From Dallia pectoralis (Eukaryota > Chordata > Actinopteri > Esociformes > Umbridae), in assembly GCA_029465975.1 (NCBI GenBank), contig CM055741.1:4066003-4130002 (forward strand): a stretch of 64,000 nt of DNA, read 5' to 3'. Within the stretch, counting starts at the first letter, position 1. Each line of letters starts with the position of its first letter. Of this stretch, positions 61,957 to 64,000 are shown piece after piece. The notes under the pieces were generated by a model. The model was not told the DNA's origin, did no database searches, and saw only the letters and a list, made by a program, of their open reading frames with translations. The translations under genes were made by a program, and so were the position numbers.

Positions 61957-62062
61957 CAAGAGGACCTGAACGCGACGAGACCTGAATGCGACGAGACCTG
62001 AACGCGACGAGACCTGACCGCGACGAGACCTGAACGCAAGCGGACCTGAACGCAAGCAGACC
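61957..62062. repeat. 16-bp repeat (gacctgaacgcgacga) after the poly(A) signal
   Basis: About seven copies, CpG-rich, directly behind the AATAAA at 61929-61934. Confidence 0.9.
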
Positions 62063-64000
62063 TGAACACAATACTTTTTTTAAACATTGCTTTAAATGTC
62101 TGATGTAGGCACACTACATGTTCAATAATATTTCCTAAAGATTTATGGTCTCTCATAGGACATTTTGATTATTTCTACTCTATCTGTTTAGTTTCAATTT
62201 TTAAAGAGCTTTTTTATGTATGTAATTGCCTCGATGTCCCGATTAATTTTTCTGAATTGTTTCTTATCGCTTTAAAAAACTAAATTATCTTTAGATTGTT
62301 GATTCATTTTTCATTCAATAATTGTTTATTAAAAATATGTTCTGATACACAACCTGGTGCCGTCTGTTGGATAAATGTACGAGGTGTGACTCTAAGTCCC
62401 CCAGAGTGCATTGTGAGGGTTTAGTGCCACCCAATAGGAAATTACATTTATAAGAAATTACATTATTTATAGTTTACCAGTTGATCAGTAAGTTCTTACC
62501 CAGAACACATTGCAGTATTTTATACTGCTTTATAGTCACTCTCACAGCTCCCTCAAAAGCTTCTCCACCGCCATCTACAGGCAGGCTTCGGCATTCCTTG
62601 TCACAGCTCTTCTAGCGCCACTGTTCCTCCCATCACATCATTGTCGTGTCTTATCATTACTTACTGTCATGAATTCACGGATTCCTGAGAGTAGTCTTCA
62701 ATGATTTATTAACAGGATTTGTCAAGAGCAGAGAACAGTGGCGTCCAGCATTTATCAACAATATTACAACTGCCGTAAAACAAGCAGAGCTAAACAATAT
62801 AAAAGCCAGTAGCGCCTCCTAGTGGAGCTTACTGCAATAATCATTTAAATCACACTCACACCTGGTGTCCATCCCCTCATTAGTAAGAGTATATTAGTTC
62901 CCTGTGTTTGGTCATGTCTTTTTGTGGAATTGTTCTATGTTAAGTCTGTGTACTGCCAGAGAGCATTGTGGGTGAATTCACACATGTTTAAGTGTGACGG
63001 ATTGAAAATGAACATGTACATTTAAATGCATAATACTGTGTACACTGGGATATAAAATATAGATATGTTACTTTATAGTCACACTTAGTTAATCTGTGAT
63101 CAGTTTATGGGCACGATAAATTGGACGATCGATTGTTCTGGTCTGCGCCAACCATAGGTTTGGGAGCTCGCGGGTTTTCTCCATTCTACATAAAGATTCC
63201 AGTGGAGAAACTGTGCTAGTTTTTGTGTGAACTAATCTTCCCCCCTTTTCAGGGGTACAACGTAAGCACAAAAATCACAGGAAGTTACATTATTTATAGT
63301 TCTCTTATGTGACTATTCTTATGTATTGTCTTCTATTATAATTTGTATTATTATTATCGCCCTTGGACAGTTATTTTAGTACATTAAGAAGCTGCTCATG
63401 TGAATGAGGACGTTTCCAGGGCAGGAGGCTGCAGTAATGTTGAGTTGCCAGTAGGGGGAGTTCTAGTCTGGAGTACAGAAAGCTCTATGGTCACTTGAAA
63501 GCAGAATATGAATATGATGATGATGATGAGTGTGAATGGAATGGGTTTATAGAATCCAACTAATGACATCATGGATCTGATAAAATGAATGTATGGATTG
63601 TACCTTGTGATACATGCTGCTTTCAACCTTTTCACTAGATTCGATCGCCTCAACTTAACAATTTGTATGGTTTGGTAAAAAGCAACACAAGGTTTACTTT
63701 CATTTATAATTACATCCTGTGTACAATATGGTGGTAAAGGGGGTGTGTACTATTTACAGGTGTGTGTGGGCGAGGCCGATGGCAATTAGGCAATCAAGAG
63801 GCTAAACAGCTCGACCTATCAGCTGAAGCCAGGGGGGAAGAACCATCTTTCTACAAGAATGGAGGACTGTTTTCAGGTCTAAGATCAGTTACAGGAACAG
63901 TTGTCTGGACATTCATTTGTGTTTTGGGAGATATTCATTACATAGGATTACTGTAGGACCTGTTCTGAGTGCCAGTTAAACAGACAGAAGAGGACTAAGC
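62063..64000. other. Right end, no gene recognised
   Basis: No open frame with a known domain or splice context. A short (ATG)n lies at 63510-63531. Confidence 0.4.

Overview
This is a gene-dense piece of a teleost fish nuclear chromosome. The evidence is spliced GT-AG genes with phase-consistent exons, fish-type CD22/Siglec-like and tandem Ig receptor genes, (GT)n tracts and many intronic minisatellites. I cannot name the species. No virus, plasmid, CRISPR array or reverse-transcriptase gene is visible. Exon boundaries were read by eye from splice sites, reading phase and remembered family similarity; no database was searched.

Left part (1-12,400, + strand): the end of one Ig-superfamily membrane receptor, then a complete 13-exon, four-Ig-domain paralogue of 539 aa (PECAM1/Fc-receptor-like). 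Nearly every intron is filled with a different minisatellite. Next (13,000-29,300) come syngr2 (+), tk1 (-) and afmid (+), the order found in human 17q25; tk1 and afmid diverge from a 1.1-kb promoter region with CCAAT and E2F-like sites. cant1 (+, 30,450-36,156), also a 17q25 gene in human, follows. It ends tail-to-tail with an O-GlcNAcase-like gene (ogal, -, 17 exons, 715 aa) and the PGC-1-related coactivator pprc1 (-, 13 exons, 1444 aa), whose human relatives lie at 10q24. The right end (53,300-64,000) is gene-poor: a MITE-like element, a broken THAP-domain fragment, a 1-kb 26-bp minisatellite and a rearranged CD22/Siglec-like gene.

The most unusual theme is that tandem repeats sit directly on splice junctions and in several cases have multiplied them. 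Six copies of an exon-end plus donor occur in ogal, seven copies of an acceptor plus a tyrosine-motif exon start in the CD22-like gene, and a repeated polypyrimidine/acceptor edge in syngr2. Repeats abut donors or acceptors in the Ig receptors and cant1. pprc1 carries a coding 21-bp repeat (about 22 copies of a Ser-Pro-Lys heptad) and an in-frame internal ATG, preceded by a stop, that could encode an RRM-only short form.

The housekeeping genes are not a functional pathway: synaptogyrin 2 (vesicle membrane), thymidine kinase (dTMP salvage), arylformamidase (kynurenine pathway), CANT1 (Golgi nucleotidase), O-GlcNAcase and a nuclear-respiratory coactivator sit together by ancestral linkage.
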